DNA from: Balanoglossus misakiensis
Taxonomy: Eukaryota > Hemichordata
Direction of reading: 5' to 3'
DNA length: 64,000 nucleotides
Assembly: GCA_040954595.2 (NCBI GenBank)
Contig: CM082584.2
Span: 5,270,001-5,334,000, forward strand
Shown here: positions 44,521 to 58,200 of the stretch, piece after piece
How the letters are laid out: the number at the start of each line of letters is the position of its first letter
Numbering within the stretch: position 1 is the stretch's first letter
Program-made: the position numbers and the translations under genes
The notes under the pieces: generated by a model
What the model was told of the DNA's origin: nothing
What the model saw: only the letters and a program-made list of their open reading frames with translations
Databases searched by the model: none

Positions 44521-46468
44521 GCTGGTTTAAGGTTAATATCAACCCATACTCGACTCACAAGTCGCATTGACGAGTGGCGACCAATCTAAACCTGCGTATT
44601 GGTTGTCAATGGAACACCTGTAATACAGGTGGACAAGAACTTTTCAGCAAGTCATCATCAGACTGTTGATGTGATGACCTAGTGCGAATCGTCCCTGCAC
44701 AACTACCAAAAAATCTTCACAATTAATGTCTTGGCAGTAATATACAATCTACAGAGGATGAACAACTTACAATTGTAGTTAACGTGAATGTTTCCTTTAG
44801 TTAATTAAAGGTCACCAACCATTTTGCTGAGATCGGTGAAAAGGGGTGTGCATTAGATCTGTTGTTGGCATGAAAGGTGGTTAGCTAAGTGTAAACATTG
44901 GTTTTCATTGTCTAAATCATGCTGTATATCATATCAGATTCCAGTTTGACTAACTCTATAGTCAGACATGCCAAAGTGAATCTGTATTGTCTTGAGCATT
45001 ATGAATATTAAGGGAAAATAGATTTGTGGCAGTATACTAACTTGTAATTTGGCACTTCATATGGCAAAACCAGTCACAGGAGACTTCTGATTGCATTTCT
45101 GTTGATCATTCAATCAATCATGATTATCATGGCATGCTTAAAATAGGATCACATTCCGTGACTGATTTCAAGGAGTCAAGTTACACCATATTTGTTGGTT
45201 GAGGACATATCTTAATCCATTTTCAAATAGCCTTGAGAGGATGGCGTGAGGATAGACTAGTGATGGCATGTTGCTGTAGTGATCTTCATTTTAACCCTAA
45301 CACTGCCAAGTCGGTTGAAAGTGGTTTGATTTCCTGGGTGCCTAGAATCCTGGCTCCCAGGCCTGTTAGACTGCCAAGTGCGTGTGAATCAGTAGGGCCT
45401 ATACAATACTTCAAGCCAAACCAGTGCAAGCCAGTGTGATTTGGTACATTTTATGGGGGGTTCAAACTGCCAAGTGGGTTAAAATATGTATGAGAGCCAT
45501 GCCAAGACAGTCAAAATACGTTTAAGAAGAAAAATGGCACTTGACACTCTAAACAGGTATGACACCCAGTAGCATTTAAAGGTGATCTTTTGCATCTTCT
45601 TTATCAGCTTTAATAAAACAAGCAGATTAAATTGATAAATATTTCAGTGGAAAACAAAGGCTATCCACCACATAACCATTCAATGTAAACAGGAGCTAAT
45701 GCAAGAACCAGGGATTAAAAATTTCCCCTTTAACTTTCACTTTAATGTATATTCATGTTGGAGTCACTGACAGTCATTTTTACACCATTATTCTGCCAGA
45801 GGACAGAAATTTTGGTCATGTAATACAGATTTGCTATTGTTGCTGCATTTTAAAATACTTAAGATATATTGAGAAATCTATAATTAAAAAAACAGACCCA
45901 CTTTGGTGTTTATAGAAAACATTTTGTGTTTTTCCAGAAATGGGCAAAGAATATGTTACTTGCCTTCTAAAAGTCGAGAGCGAGACCTTTTTTCAAGTCC
46001 TTTTTATAGAACTCTCAATATGTACAGGTATTCGGCAATATGGCAACAGTCAGTCTAAGAAATTTCTGTTTTCTGGCAGAAACGTGTGCTAAAAATTACA
46101 CCCTTTTGTCAGTGACTCTACTGCGAAAGTAGAAATGAATACGAATATTAGAGTAGGAGGATAACTTCAGCAATGTTGTGATAGGTTTTGAACACCAAAA
46201 ATGCTTCAACAGGGAAAGTGACCTTCTGCTCCTCCAAGTACTTCGTCCAGAACTGACACAGAGTTTTGAAGGTGACTAGCAACTCATTTACAATGGGAAC
46301 TTAGGTCTTTATGTTGTCACGTAAGCGTGCCAAGTTTTAACACTTCTGTCATGTCACGCATCATGGATGATGCATAGTGTTGCTTTCGACATGATTTCTC
46401 TTCAAAGAATATTGTCTACTAGTAAGTACTGTGATACTCACTGGTTTCAAAGCATTGCACAAATAACT

Positions 46469-46785
46469 ACTGTTAAACGGGTTATTTTCGCAATAGAAAA
46501 TTTTCGCGATATCAAAAGAGGCAACTGTTACGCGAGGATTAATTTTCGCGTTCTCTTATTTCATTTACTGCATCATTATCTCCGAAAAACATTTTATGTG
46601 ACTTTTTTCGCGAGCAATACATTTTTCGAGAAATACGCGAGCGCCAAAAAGACGTGAAAATAAAAAGTCGCATTAAATGTGTTTTCAGAGATAAACGATG
46701 CAGTTAGTCAAATATGAGAACGCGAAAATTAATCCTCGCGTAACAGCCTCTGTTTATGTCATGAAAATACTTGTTTTATAGTATC
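46469..46785. repeat. Head-to-head double copy of the CTGTAAAAC repeat
   Basis: The first half (46469 to about 46640) reads in reverse sense (AGAGGCAACTGTTACGCGAG, AATTTTCGCGTTCTCTTATT), ending in a partial start (GCGAGCAATACATTTTTCGA). The second half runs forward (GTCGCATTAAATG, GAACGCGAAAATTAATCCTC, CGCGTAACAG), ending TTGTTTTATAGTAT. Total about 317 bp, so longer than its sisters. Confidence 0.75.
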
Positions 46786-47811
46786 AGTGCATCATCACAC
46801 AAAATATACATGTACAATGTTAAATACTATAATGGAAATAGTATGACTTGTACTGTACATTGAGAACATGTCAGAGCAAAGTGTTCATAAATCATACACA
46901 TAACTTTTGACTGCCTCAGGTTTTTGTCCAGGCTTGAATCCCAACTAGCTTTGGGGCAAATGCTATGTTATATTTTTCCACTATACATGCTCACATGACA
47001 GACACACAAATGACAGAGCCCAATCGAATCCCTAGAATTATCCAACAGGACTACAACCCTCCAAAAGTAAAACTTAGGTCAGTTTGACTGTGGTACCATG
47101 ACTCATCAGTTTTTGTTTGTTATCAATACAGAGGTCATGTGGTCCATTTTATGGATGTCAAACAAGATATAATCTTGTGTCTACCTTTGTATCAGTGTAG
47201 TGAGGTCATAGGTCAAAAAGTCTACCTGGATTGTAAATCACCAGATATCTAGAGTATGCTTATAAAGTGACATTGGTTGATATGACATGATTTTATGCCC
47301 TTGTATGACATGGAGTGATATATTAAGACATGTAAATAACCAAATACATACATTGTGCCACATGTATGATATATTGTCAAAAATCACTCCCCCCACCAGA
47401 GTCCCTGGGGGAGGGTGATTTACTTCAGTACATTTGTGTACTAGGTGAGTGCATTGTAGCCCCTTTGTCTGAAACTCGACTTGCTTATAAGGATTTTATG
47501 AATTTTAAAATACATTTGACAAAATTCTGAATAATAATGCTATACTTGTTCAATTATAATATCTGATCCCTCTTAAACAAGAAAAGATTGGTAAAAACTT
47601 GAGTTGGCTCTACTCTTATAAATGGATGTTTCATTGGCCTAATTATGTATGGTACCTTTACAACAAGGTGCATACATGTATAACATTAAAGTCAACAAAC
47701 TTTTCTGGTCGATTGCATAATCTCAATTGCAGTGGAATATGGTAATATGAACAGTAAGTGTGAAGGTATGCCGGACAATTTGGAGTTTGTTACATCATCC
47801 ATTATTAATGG

Positions 47812-47834
47812 GGGTGGGGTGGGGGGGGGGGGTG
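47812..47834. repeat. Poly-G tract
   Basis: GGGGGTGGGGTGGGGGGGGG-type run. Four or more G blocks on the + strand could form a G-quadruplex; no function is implied by the sequence alone. Confidence 0.6.
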
Positions 47835-50276
47835 TTTGCGGGAGACAGTTTTAACAACTGTGACTGGGTCCAATGTTCAATGAAGCCAAGTGACAGATTG
47901 CATTAATCCAAATGCCAACATTTTCAACAAGTCAAATAGCATTGACATCATCTTGTATCAAACACTATTGACCAAAAAAGTCGAGAGAGAGCAACTTTGT
48001 CCCTAGGCTGTATACGTTATACCCAGAATACAGACGGATATAAAAGACCAAATGCCAACTAAAGTTCTCCCTATATCTGTTGCTTTACAGCTGAATTTAC
48101 AGCAATCCACAGTTGTAAATCTTCCCAAATATATTGATCAGTTCTATTTAGCAGATATGTGGAAGTGAAAGTGAAACTCTAGTTTCTACCGGTATTATGA
48201 AATCACAGCTGTTAAATTTCAGAATTGTTTTTTGTTTATAATCATGGTTGTCAGACACTTTGAGGAAAACTTTGCATGATCAAATTCTGTTTCCTTTCTT
48301 CTTGTTCCAACATTTCAGAAATTTTCCCTTTTTGAAATGTTGTATGTTCCATGGTCAGTTTGCTTTTTCTAACCTTCCTTGTCACTCAACAAGACAGCAT
48401 CACACCTATCTATAGAAATAAGTCCACAATGTACACATACAGGTACTTCCCTGTTGCTAAGCGCAGAATTAATATGTTATCAAGGAGACATGAGAAACTC
48501 AATTGTAAAGGTAAATCCAGACGATGTTTATTTTGCTATTTAAAGACATGTTTGCCTGGTAGACAACTTTTTCCTGCCTGCTGGTTGATGACCTTCTATT
48601 TTGAGGATATGTGGTACTCTTTTGAGGTCACACTGTATCAGTCACTATGAGTCATCAAATTATGTACAGTACACTGTACTGTATTGCACTAACAGTTTAT
48701 ATTAATGTATGAAAAGGCCTTAAAATCGTTTAAACCTAGTAGAATTTGATTGCTGATGAATAAATTATTTTCAAATTGGGTAACTTTTCTATATGTGTAG
48801 TGCACACCTTGAAAATCCATCTTAAAACTTTTCTGATATTTTGCTCAAGGTAGTTGTACATAATTCCCTCTGAAAATTGCAAATTGAAATTGGGGGTCAC
48901 TGTGTAACATTTTAAATGTGAGTCAAAGAGTTTAATGTTTTTTACTGTTAAAAAACTGCTAAAGTAAAATTGGCAGCTCTTGGGGCTTTAATTGTTCTGT
49001 TTCTGTTCTGCCAATTATTAATGAAACTTCAAGAAGTACGGGTACTGATATTGTAACAAAGGACTTTCGTAGATTCAGTGTGTCAGCACATATGGCTGGA
49101 TAACGTACAGACTTGGCACAGACATTGGTTTCTGCTGGTTAAGTTCACTGCTCTCTTTTGATTATATCTGTAACACCCAGTTTGATAATACAGGCATTGC
49201 AAAAATACACTAATCGAACTCTTTGAGTGCGCAACAGGCAAAGTGCCTACATATTCAGTAACAGGAGTTACCTGATTGGCTATTTGCAGGTCGTTTACAG
49301 GTGCATGAATGATGCCACTAGCCAATCACAAGATATGTAATTTTTTATATGTATCCAGGTTCTGCCAAGGGATGTTGTGAAGAAGTGGGTCCAGTCCAAA
49401 TAATAATAGCTTGCAAAGATATGTGGCGTGTACTATTGTAGTGTATTGGGTCTCTAAAACAAATGCAAATCAACTGACATCGCAGGATAATGACCTTCCA
49501 ATCAGATGTTCTGGCTACCAAACAATGGATTGTCTTTTGTGTCTCCAGGAGGAAGGGGTTAATTGTTGAATCTTATGAATTACGGCTATTGTCTCTCTTG
49601 TCAATTTGTTACTAAAGCACACAACTTACACTTAGACAGTGCTGTGTACATTTGTGTTTAACAGATCTGTTGCGCGCACACTGGTAAATTTCTATTTCCT
49701 GTGTCTAGACTAAAGAAAGTTCCATGGATTTCTCCCTGGGTGTACAGTTTGCATTGCTCTTGACCTTGTGCATGAATAAATTATGAATCAACAAAATCAG
49801 TTCATGCAGAAAGTCTGAACAATACATGTACTTCTAAACATGAAAAAAGATAATAAAATGTGCATTGTCATGCTACCATCCACCATTCTGATGCGTGAGA
49901 GCTCAATCCAGCGATGGTAAAATGCTCAATATAGCACTGCTGGAACTGGGTCCTGAACAAGTGTGCAACAGGGAATATGTGGGGTTAACCTATATTAATA
50001 AAATAGAAAAAAAAACTGTTGAATTTATGGGCGTTTTTTATAGAACTGCTCTATGGGAATATTTGGCACATTGCCATGCGCGATGCTTGTCTTTTCACTT
50101 TTTGTTGCCTGCCTCATGTTTAGTACTTCTTTCCCTGCACTTGTAATTACATTAATCGAAATGACTTCGTTCAATTCATAACTTCTTTTTCTGCTGCTAT
50201 CAAGGTATTAGTCAACTATCTTTTGAACTGATGGTGACTGTGATTATATCTTACTCCATCTTTTTTTTTTTTTCAG

Positions 50277-50444
50277 ATTCTATAAACCGGATTTCAATGG
50301 ATCTGTTTGAAGCGTCAGAGAATGGTTGCCATATACTGATGTGTTACTTAGGTCGAGTGCATCAAAATTCGTGATCAGGAAGAAAAAAAACAATGTATCA
50401 GCTATAGTTCAGTTATCGTTTGCAAGAAAGTGGACAAAGAGAAA
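50277..50444 (+). other. KEAP1: KEAP1 5' UTR part of the first coding exon
   Basis: A long T run ending TTTTTCAG (50276) marks the acceptor, and the ATG at 50445 is the first one that opens the BTB frame (context GAAAATGG). The same frame is open from a GTG at 50430, but no ATG precedes 50445 in frame within it. Confidence 0.7.
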
Positions 50445-53400
50445 ATGGCCGAGGTGCTGCAGCCAAAATCGTACAATGGCAGCCAGTACAAATTCCAATC
50501 AACTCAGGACGGTGCTTTTATCTTCAAAATTGAACAGCATCACAGCGAAGCGTTTCAGGTGATGAACGAACTGCGGTACAATAAGCATTTGTGCGACGTG
50601 ACGATCAAAGTGGACACCAAAGAATTCTATGCACACAAAGTCGTTCTGGCGTCGTCGAGTCCCTATTTTAGAGCCATGTTTACGAGTGGTTACAGCGAGT
50701 GTCAGAAAAACACGGTGGAACTCAAAGAAACTCGCCCGTGCGTCTTTGCGCTGCTGATAGACTTTGCGTACACGTCGACCATACTGGTCAACGAGTGGAA
50801 CGTTCTCAAGCTGTTGACCACGGCCGTGATGTTCCAGATGACCCACGTGGTCAATGCGTGCTGTCAGTTCCTCGAACACCAGCTGGACCCCAGCAACTGC
50901 ATCGGCATATCGGAATTTGCCAAAGAATATTCGCTGACCGAACTCCACCAGAAGGCTATATGCTACATCTGCAAGAATTTCTGCGAAGTTTCCAAGACGG
51001 AGGAATTCATGAACTTGAACTTGTTTCAGCTGGTCAAGTTAGCGAGTCAGGACTGCTTGGATGTGATGTGCGAGTCGGAAGTCTACGAGGCGTGTTTGCG
51101 TTGGATACGGCACGACGAGAAGAATCGTCGGCCATGTTTCGACAAACTTCTCGGGGGCGGAATCAGGTGCAGTCAGCTGACGCCGTGTTTTCTGAAGAAA
51201 CAGCTGCAGGACTGCGACATCGTCAAATGCGAACCGAAGTGCAAGGACTACTTAGTCAAGATATTTCAGGATCTTACGCTGCACAAACGAATCGGCGAGA
51301 AGTGTCGAAATCCCCCCTCCCGTTGTGTGGTGTACTCTGCTGGGGGTTACCTACGCCATTCTCTGAGCATCATGGAATGTTACTACCCGGAGTCCGATTC
51401 CTGGATACGACTCGCCGATCTTCCGGAACCGCGGAGTGGACTGAGTGCCGTGACTGTGCTCGGCACCTTCTACGCCATTGGTGGACGGAATAACTCGCCA
51501 GATGGCAATATGGACTCGAATAGTGTGGATTCGTATGACGCAGTGACGAACACCTGGCAGTGCTTACAGCCAATGAATGTGCCCCGTAATAGAGTAGGGG
51601 TCGGTGTTATCGATGGATTGCTTTATGCTGTTGGCGGATCTCAGGGATGCCTTCATCATAACACAGTGGAAAGGTAGGTTCAGATACATGTGCATGTAGT
51701 TCTAATTCTCTAAGAATATTCTGAATGTGTCATGGGCACCAATGTTTCTTGCTGACTATGTAACTTAGACTTAGAGATGTATACACTTTGGAATTTCAAT
51801 ACAGAAGTTTCATTTCCATGGAATTGTTACATTCTACAGCATAAGCATGATGACGATGAAAATTCACAATGGAGGAGTGTGGTTACTATTGATATTCAAG
51901 CCCCAATAGCTGCCACTTGTAGCATATTTTTAATCACTGAAATACTTCAATCTTCTTCTAATCCTTAGTAGACAAATATACTCATCAGTAAGCTTATTTA
52001 AATGGATAATTCTAATTTTGAAAATAAAAGAATGCAAAAAATGGCAGTCATTGGGGCTTTAATAATCATAGTGAATCAAGGAAATGAAGTGGTTTTGAGA
52101 TAGGATCCAATATGGTGCAAAGGAGGGGTCCTATCAAAATCACCAGGACCAATGTCTCTTCACCATGACTTCCTGCAGTGTTTGGATCCTGCAGGGTTTC
52201 TAGTAGTGAATGTGATGGACAATGACTTGTTAGTTCAAGTACGTCTGTGAATGCATGTTGTCATTATCTTTGGACTTTGCTGGTGGGATGTTACACGGTC
52301 CAACACCAGAACACAATGGAGGCATGACTAAGGTTTTTTGAAATCAAAGGTCATTGTTACAAGGAGTACCGTACCTGGAAATCACATCTTCAGACTAACA
52401 CATTTTTGTAGTCAAGTAGATTCTATCCAGGTGGTAAGGTTTTTGTTTGACCACCCAGTTAGATTCTAGACCAAACTTAATTACTAGCTCTGAAAGGTTT
52501 TTGACTAAGATTTTGCTTGCACAAATACAGATATTGCATCATTTAAAAAATTATCAAAAGCCCACAGAGTCATTGAAAAGAAATCTGATGCAAAGTTTCT
52601 AGTAGTGGCGTGATATTGAATGAATTTCAGCCAAAAATCCTACATCATTTTTGTAGTCTCTTTGTCTCAAAGTCATGACTATTGAGAGCAGCAAAAGGTA
52701 CCAATATACAGGTGTGGTTCTCGAACATGTTGGATTTCAGAAAGTAAACATGTTTATAGAAGGGGTTTGTTCACTCAATGCTACCGGTAGGTGAGAGTAT
52801 TTGAAAGGGGTTGATCCCTGTCGTCATGGGACCTTCAAGAGACATGGAAATAAGCCAAGGAGCTGTTGATGCCAGTTATGTCTGTATTGACGACAAACAC
52901 AAAACAGTTGACATCTCTAAGCACAATATAAATGTCATGTTTCTTGGGGACAGATTTTCAGAAAAAATGATAGTCCTCCAAACCTTTCAGTTCTTTGCTG
53001 TTTAAAATGTGTGAGGAGTCTTTTTGAAAACAAAGAAAACCGGGTGTTCACCATCTTGTTTTTATGAAATCACTAACTTTCTAAATTGTGTCCTTAGATT
53101 TAACACAGAAATTGGCAGCCATTTTGAATTTCACATTTGAGATGATTTTAGGCAATTTTGCTCTCTCATTTAAAATTTTACAAGGTGACCCCTAATTTTT
53201 GTTCTCAATTATAACAGTAAATAATCTAAAGTTGGCTTGAATATTTAAAATATGAGAAAAAGTGTAAGACTTTGATTTTTTTGAGGCTCAGTCTTCTAAT
53301 AATGCAATGAGATTCATCCATGCTATTTAATTTTGTCAAGACTATGTCTAGTGGCTGTGTTTCAATCAAACAGTGTCTTCTTTCAATGGGTAGGTTTAAT

Positions 53401-55348
53401 GAAAATATATTGTTTTTTAATTAAAATCATTGTAGGTACAATCCTCAACTAAACCAGTGGACATTCATATCCCCGATGCATACAAGACGAATTGGTGTTG
53501 GTTGTGCTGTTGTCAATCGTTTGTTATATGCTGTGGGCGGTTACGATGGTACTAACCGTCTCCGATGTGTGGAATGTTACTATCCTGAAACGGATGAATG
53601 GAAGTGTGTAGCAGCCATGAATACTACAAGGAGTGGAGCAGGTAATGTCTCTTGGCATGTTTTTGGGTAGTTGTGTATGAGTGACTGTTTTTGTAGTGTG
53701 CAAGATTTATAGACAATACAATCCTGCCAGCAGAAACAATATGGGAATTTATAGAGTGTTCAATTGTCATACAAATGAAATTTAGCCATGAGTTGTTTGA
53801 TTTCCTCATGCAAGAGTAGAATGTAATATTGGTATAAACAACATACTGTATGTTAATTGACAGTTTTGTAGTAAATATTGGGCAAACAGCCAACTGGCAC
53901 GACCAGTGAAATAAAACGTATAAAAATAATACCAGATGATTTACACACATCAACCATATTGGCACTATCTACCCTTTGCTATTCAGATTCAATTCAATTA
54001 TGTTATTGTCAACAGTTAAAGATCCAAAGGTTTACATTTATGACAAGAGATGTATTATACAACTAAATGACAAATTGTGTAAAGAAACTGGCCACTTTTT
54101 TGCTAAAATACAGTCACCTATCTTTGCAACAGAATTTTGTCAACTTTCTAGCTATATCTCTGTTGAAAATATCAACGACAACCCAGGGATGAAGAAATCT
54201 TTTTTGACAAAAATAAAAGTGTAGCTCATATCAAGTAGCATTATCATTGTGTAAATGTGCCGTATTTTTCATTGCTGTAGTAATTTTCACAGCCAGCAAA
54301 TTTTGGCTGACAGCCATTTTAAGTGTCACATAGTTTCAACCTAGAATTGTTTGCTTCTCTGCTGCAGGTGTAGCCAGCATCGACAACTATGTGTACGCTG
54401 TGGGTGGCTACGATGGAACCAGTCAATTGAGCAGCGTTGAACGTTATGATGTTGAAACCAATCAGTGGAAATATGTAGCCAACATGAATTCCAGACGCAG
54501 TGCCCTCAGCGTGGCTGTTTTAGGTGGCAAACTATATGCATTAGGTAAGAGAATGAATCTGCCTACAAAGGTTCCTTCAAGGGAGCTCGGTCTTTGATCT
54601 TTTCTCATGATTTTACCATAGCACAATTGTGATCATAAAAAGCCAAGATGTTTAGTGTTGTCATAAGTACTGTAAAACAGGAAATTTTCGCGAACAATAA
54701 ATTTTCACAAACTTCACAAGAGCCAAAAAAATGGGATAATAAATAGTCAAGAAGGAACAATCTGTACAATAAAATGTTTGAAGATAAAGAGAAAGCGAAA
54801 ATTAATCGTCGCAGAATAGTCACCTCTGTTGATATCACGAAAATTTCCTGTCGCGTAAATTTCCCATTTTACAGTATCTCTGAACAATTTAACTTGCATG
54901 AATGTACCAATAGCGAATCTGGTGACTGGAAATGTGGTATTTGAGTGATGGGTCTTGTATCATGTATGTACAACCCACAAATACTGGTTACAGTAATATG
55001 GTAAAACATTATGCCCGGGATGTGTACTCAATAGTTTCTATGTATTGTGTATATAGTTGTCAAAAAACTAAACAGAGTTAAATTTCAGGAGCAATATTTT
55101 TAAATGCAACACTTCCAGTACACAGTGAACATATTGCGCCTGTAAGATTTGCAATGGTTGTATTAATTATCCTGATCAAGGTTTTTCCATGGTATTTTTT
55201 TATAGGTGGGTACGACGGATCAGACTTCCTGGCCAGTGTTGAGGCGTACGACTCGGAGAAGGACACGTGGACGATTGTGACCCAGATGAGCACGGGACGC
55301 AGCGGTGCGGGCGTGGCCGTCGGAGTCGAGCCGTGTCTGAACAGGTGA
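50445..55348 (+). CDS. KEAP1: KEAP1 orthologue: BTB-BACK-Kelch CUL3 adaptor for NRF2 (complete)
   Basis: Exons 50445-51673, 53436-53641, 54368-54544 and 55206-55348 join in phase: 1,755 nt, 584 aa plus TGA. BTB about 30-145 ([25 protein letters not shown]), BACK about 150-280 ([35 protein letters not shown]), six Kelch blades 293-584. Kelch pocket residues match human: Tyr297 (Y334), Ser331 (S363), Arg348 and Asn350 (R380, N382), Asn382 and Arg383 (N414, R415). [10 protein letters not shown] and [13 protein letters not shown] are near-identical to KEAP1 and exclude most KLHL paralogues. Human C273, C288 and C297 correspond to Cys242, Cys257 and Cys266. Human C151 aligns with Asn119. It binds and ubiquitinates NRF2-type factors with CUL3. 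The N-terminus is shorter than the 624-aa human form. Confidence 0.96.
51893..52065. repeat. MITE with AAGCCCCAATAGCTGCCA ends (KEAP1 intron 1)
   Basis: CAAGCCCCAATAGCTGCCAC at the left mirrors AATGGCAGTCATTGGGGCTT at the right. Same family as 18010-18310 (AAATACTTCAATCTTCTTCT shared). Confidence 0.78.
54669..54876. repeat. CTGTAAAAC-family foldback repeat (KEAP1 intron 3)
   Basis: ACTGTAAAACAGGAAATTTT opens and AATTTCCCATTTTACAGTAT closes it. GCGAACAATAAATTTTCACA and GCGAAAATTAATCGTCGCAG are shared with the 9261 copy. Confidence 0.85.
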
Positions 55349-58200
55349 CAAAGACGATCCAAGACCCCTCCTCGAAGATCATCACGGCGCCAATCAAGAT
55401 ACTCGATGATTTTCCAGTAAAAGACGGGTCTTAGAAAAATGCGATGAGCTTGTGTAACTCTGTTACTCTACCTGTACAAGGTTGATACAGGTTATCAAAT
55501 ATTTACTTGATGTTGGATGGGACACATCATACTTTGGTGATACATCAACATTTTTAATTTCCCGATCAGCAGACAAGACAGCTGTACTGATTTGGCTGTC
55601 CGGTTTGAAATTTTTTATCATCTCGTTTTATTTCATTTTTACCTAAGTTGTAGTCTTCAGCATTTGAGAAAAGTGAGATTCTTGGCCAACTGTGGCTTTT
55701 TATGTCCAAGATGGATCCTTACATAAAATGAAATGTACTGGGGTATATGTGTGACTTTTGATTGTTGTTTTTTTATTTCACCATATTTTTCAAATTACAA
55801 ATTATGAGAGTATTACTAATAAGTGTATGTCACACTTATTGTCACAATTCAACATTCTGTTCTGTATATTAATATTTGCAGAGTGTCACACGTTCCATCA
55901 AGTATGTATATATCAGGTAATTTGTGAGGTTAATGACCGCTTTGTTCTTAATAACTTGATTTTTGCATACCACAAATCAGAGAATTTGATTTGAGTAATG
56001 CTATACTTGCCCTCGATAAAGACTGGTGAAATCTTTTTATCTTTTACATGATTCTAAATTGTAAATACAAAGCCTATCGGACTTCTTCATGGTCTGTTAC
56101 GACAGATACTGGTCTATACATAATTGTAGTCTGTCGGAATAGAGACTGGGCCAGTCACTTCTAAGGATTCCTTCTTTGCACCAAAATATCCAAGTTGGTA
56201 TTCAACATGAATTTTGAAGTCATTGCCATATTATCAGGTGAATAATTTTGTAGACAGAAATACATACAGTGCCATTGCATGTATCCTGCCTGTGCAGTTG
56301 TTAAAGTCCTTGACCTTGGCCTCTGAAGATGAATAACTGCTAATTTGATTCATTATAATCCATCATTATTCTGATTAAGTCCTATCTGTCCAGCAGATGT
56401 TCGTGGTTTTCCACAATACAGATGAACCATGGTTATTTTACTTTTTTTAGGAGGATTGTGGGCAGTGTGTTTACCAAACAACACTCGTGTATGTGTGTCA
56501 CCCTCTCAAAATTATGGTCCCAGGGTCCCCGTAATCCAAAGATGTTAGTTGTTTTTGCCAGTTATCCCCACTCTTATCAGTATCCTTGACTTGCACAACT
56601 TTACAGTATTACATGCACCCGAAGTGTTGAAATGTCCATTTTTTCCCTTTTAATCCTCCAAGTTCAACACTCTCATTATTCTCGGACATCTAGGTTTTCT
56701 CCCAACTAGTTTCCGCTGTTATATACCTTAGATTAGGGAAATCCATCAGAAACAATTATTGAATTCCATGATGCATGGATTTCTCCTGAAGCAAAAATGG
56801 ACAATTTCAGGATATGTTATGGTTTTCCTGTGCCAGTCCTATGCCATTACATGTTTGATTTTATGAAGTATAATCGGCATACATGGGTACATGATCACTG
56901 ATTTGAATTTTCTAGATAAAAAATTAGGAATTCTGACTTTCACCTGAGAACTCTTCGTCTCAGAATTTAAACATTTACAATCTCTTGCCATTGATAGATA
57001 GTTTTATTAAGTATGTAGAGTAAGTTTAAGCCAATGATGACTGTAAACGCAGATGTTGGCCGAACTGGTCTTGATGTTAGCAACGAAGTAACCCCATTGA
57101 CTAGCATTGTTGAAATTAAAGGAATGTGGTTTTTTATGAGATTATTGTGGAATACATTCATTCTATGTATGGTTAACTCAATAGAAAATGAAAGGCGCAC
57201 ATTTTCTTGTCATTTTAAATAAAAGTGAATTGCATAGATTTGAGAATTGAAAGACACTTTCCCCAATGAGGGGAAACTAAAAACAAAGTGTTTCTTTGGA
57301 ATAAAGGAGCACTCTTGTTGCTTAGGTTCCAGTAAATGGGTTTTTGCCTTTTACAAATATGTGTCCATTGTGCAAACTGTGAGGGTAAACTTGATTGAGT
57401 TTTCAGAAAACTTTGATTTACAATGACTCATCGGATTTCACTTTCTGAAGATCCCTTTGGCACTGTTATGAAGTGAGCTGGGACATGTTTTGTTCAAACA
57501 TGTTTTATATGCATCACCCTAGGATACTATCTCTCTCTCTGCAAATCTATCCACAAAATTGTAAAATCAAACATCAATTATTATAAACAACTTGCCATTG
57601 GTAGAAAGCCTGAATCCATTTTAGACTTGTCCATATTTACCAGTGGTGGTACAAGCATTCCTTTATCCTTGTAAGTAACAATTCTGTGAATTTAGTTTGC
57701 TAACTTAACTCATACTGGAGTATGTGTAACAATTATGGAAATTGTCACCATGTATGTTAGAACATGCAAACTATTTCTTGTAAGGCTACTAGGCATCAGA
57801 TTTGTCTAGAATTGCAAACACAATGTAGTCAAAGGGGTTCTATCGCAAAATCTCCGGTAGTAGTTTACAGATGTGATGTTTGAACAGGGTTGGTACGGGG
57901 TTGTTTGCTGAGAACAGATAATGGTGCATTGATCAATCAAAGAAATGAAATATACCTCCAGAATTTTCCGAGTTTTGAGAATGAACAACTTAAAAAACAT
58001 TTTAATGTGAAAGTGATATCATTCTTAAACAGTGACCAGCTCTTCACATTAAAAGCGATAATTAGTCAAGAGAATTCTGTGCAGTGTAATTTCCTTTATA
58101 CGTGATTCTGTGACCGTGTATGTGGACATGATTTATTTTTAATCTTCTGCGCAATAAAATAAAATGTCTGATAACTTTTCTTTCTATTGAATGTGTGTTT
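55349..58200 (+). other. Probable KEAP1 3' UTR and downstream DNA
   Basis: No convincing frame. AT-rich, with an AATAAAATAAAA-like signal near 58152-58163 that could end the transcript. Several short frames are not protein-like. Confidence 0.4.

Larger units (their letters stand above)
44521..50276 (+). other. Likely KEAP1 5' intron / upstream region
   Basis: No protein-like exon seen. It contains the double repeat at 46469-46785, a poly-G tract at 47812-47834 and one MITE end near 48970. If the candidate first exon at 43901 is real, this is a single intron ending at the TTTCAG acceptor 50271-50276. Confidence 0.45.

Noticed and set aside
46367-46657. 96-codon + strand frame
   Set aside because: Falls mostly inside the double CTGTAAAAC repeat.
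50499-50948. 149-codon minus-strand frame opposite KEAP1
   Set aside because: Antisense shadow of the BTB exon with no family resemblance.
50699-51493. 264-codon + strand frame inside KEAP1
   Set aside because: Shadow frame of the KEAP1 BTB/BACK exon; no ATG-led homology, and the main frame is clearly KEAP1.
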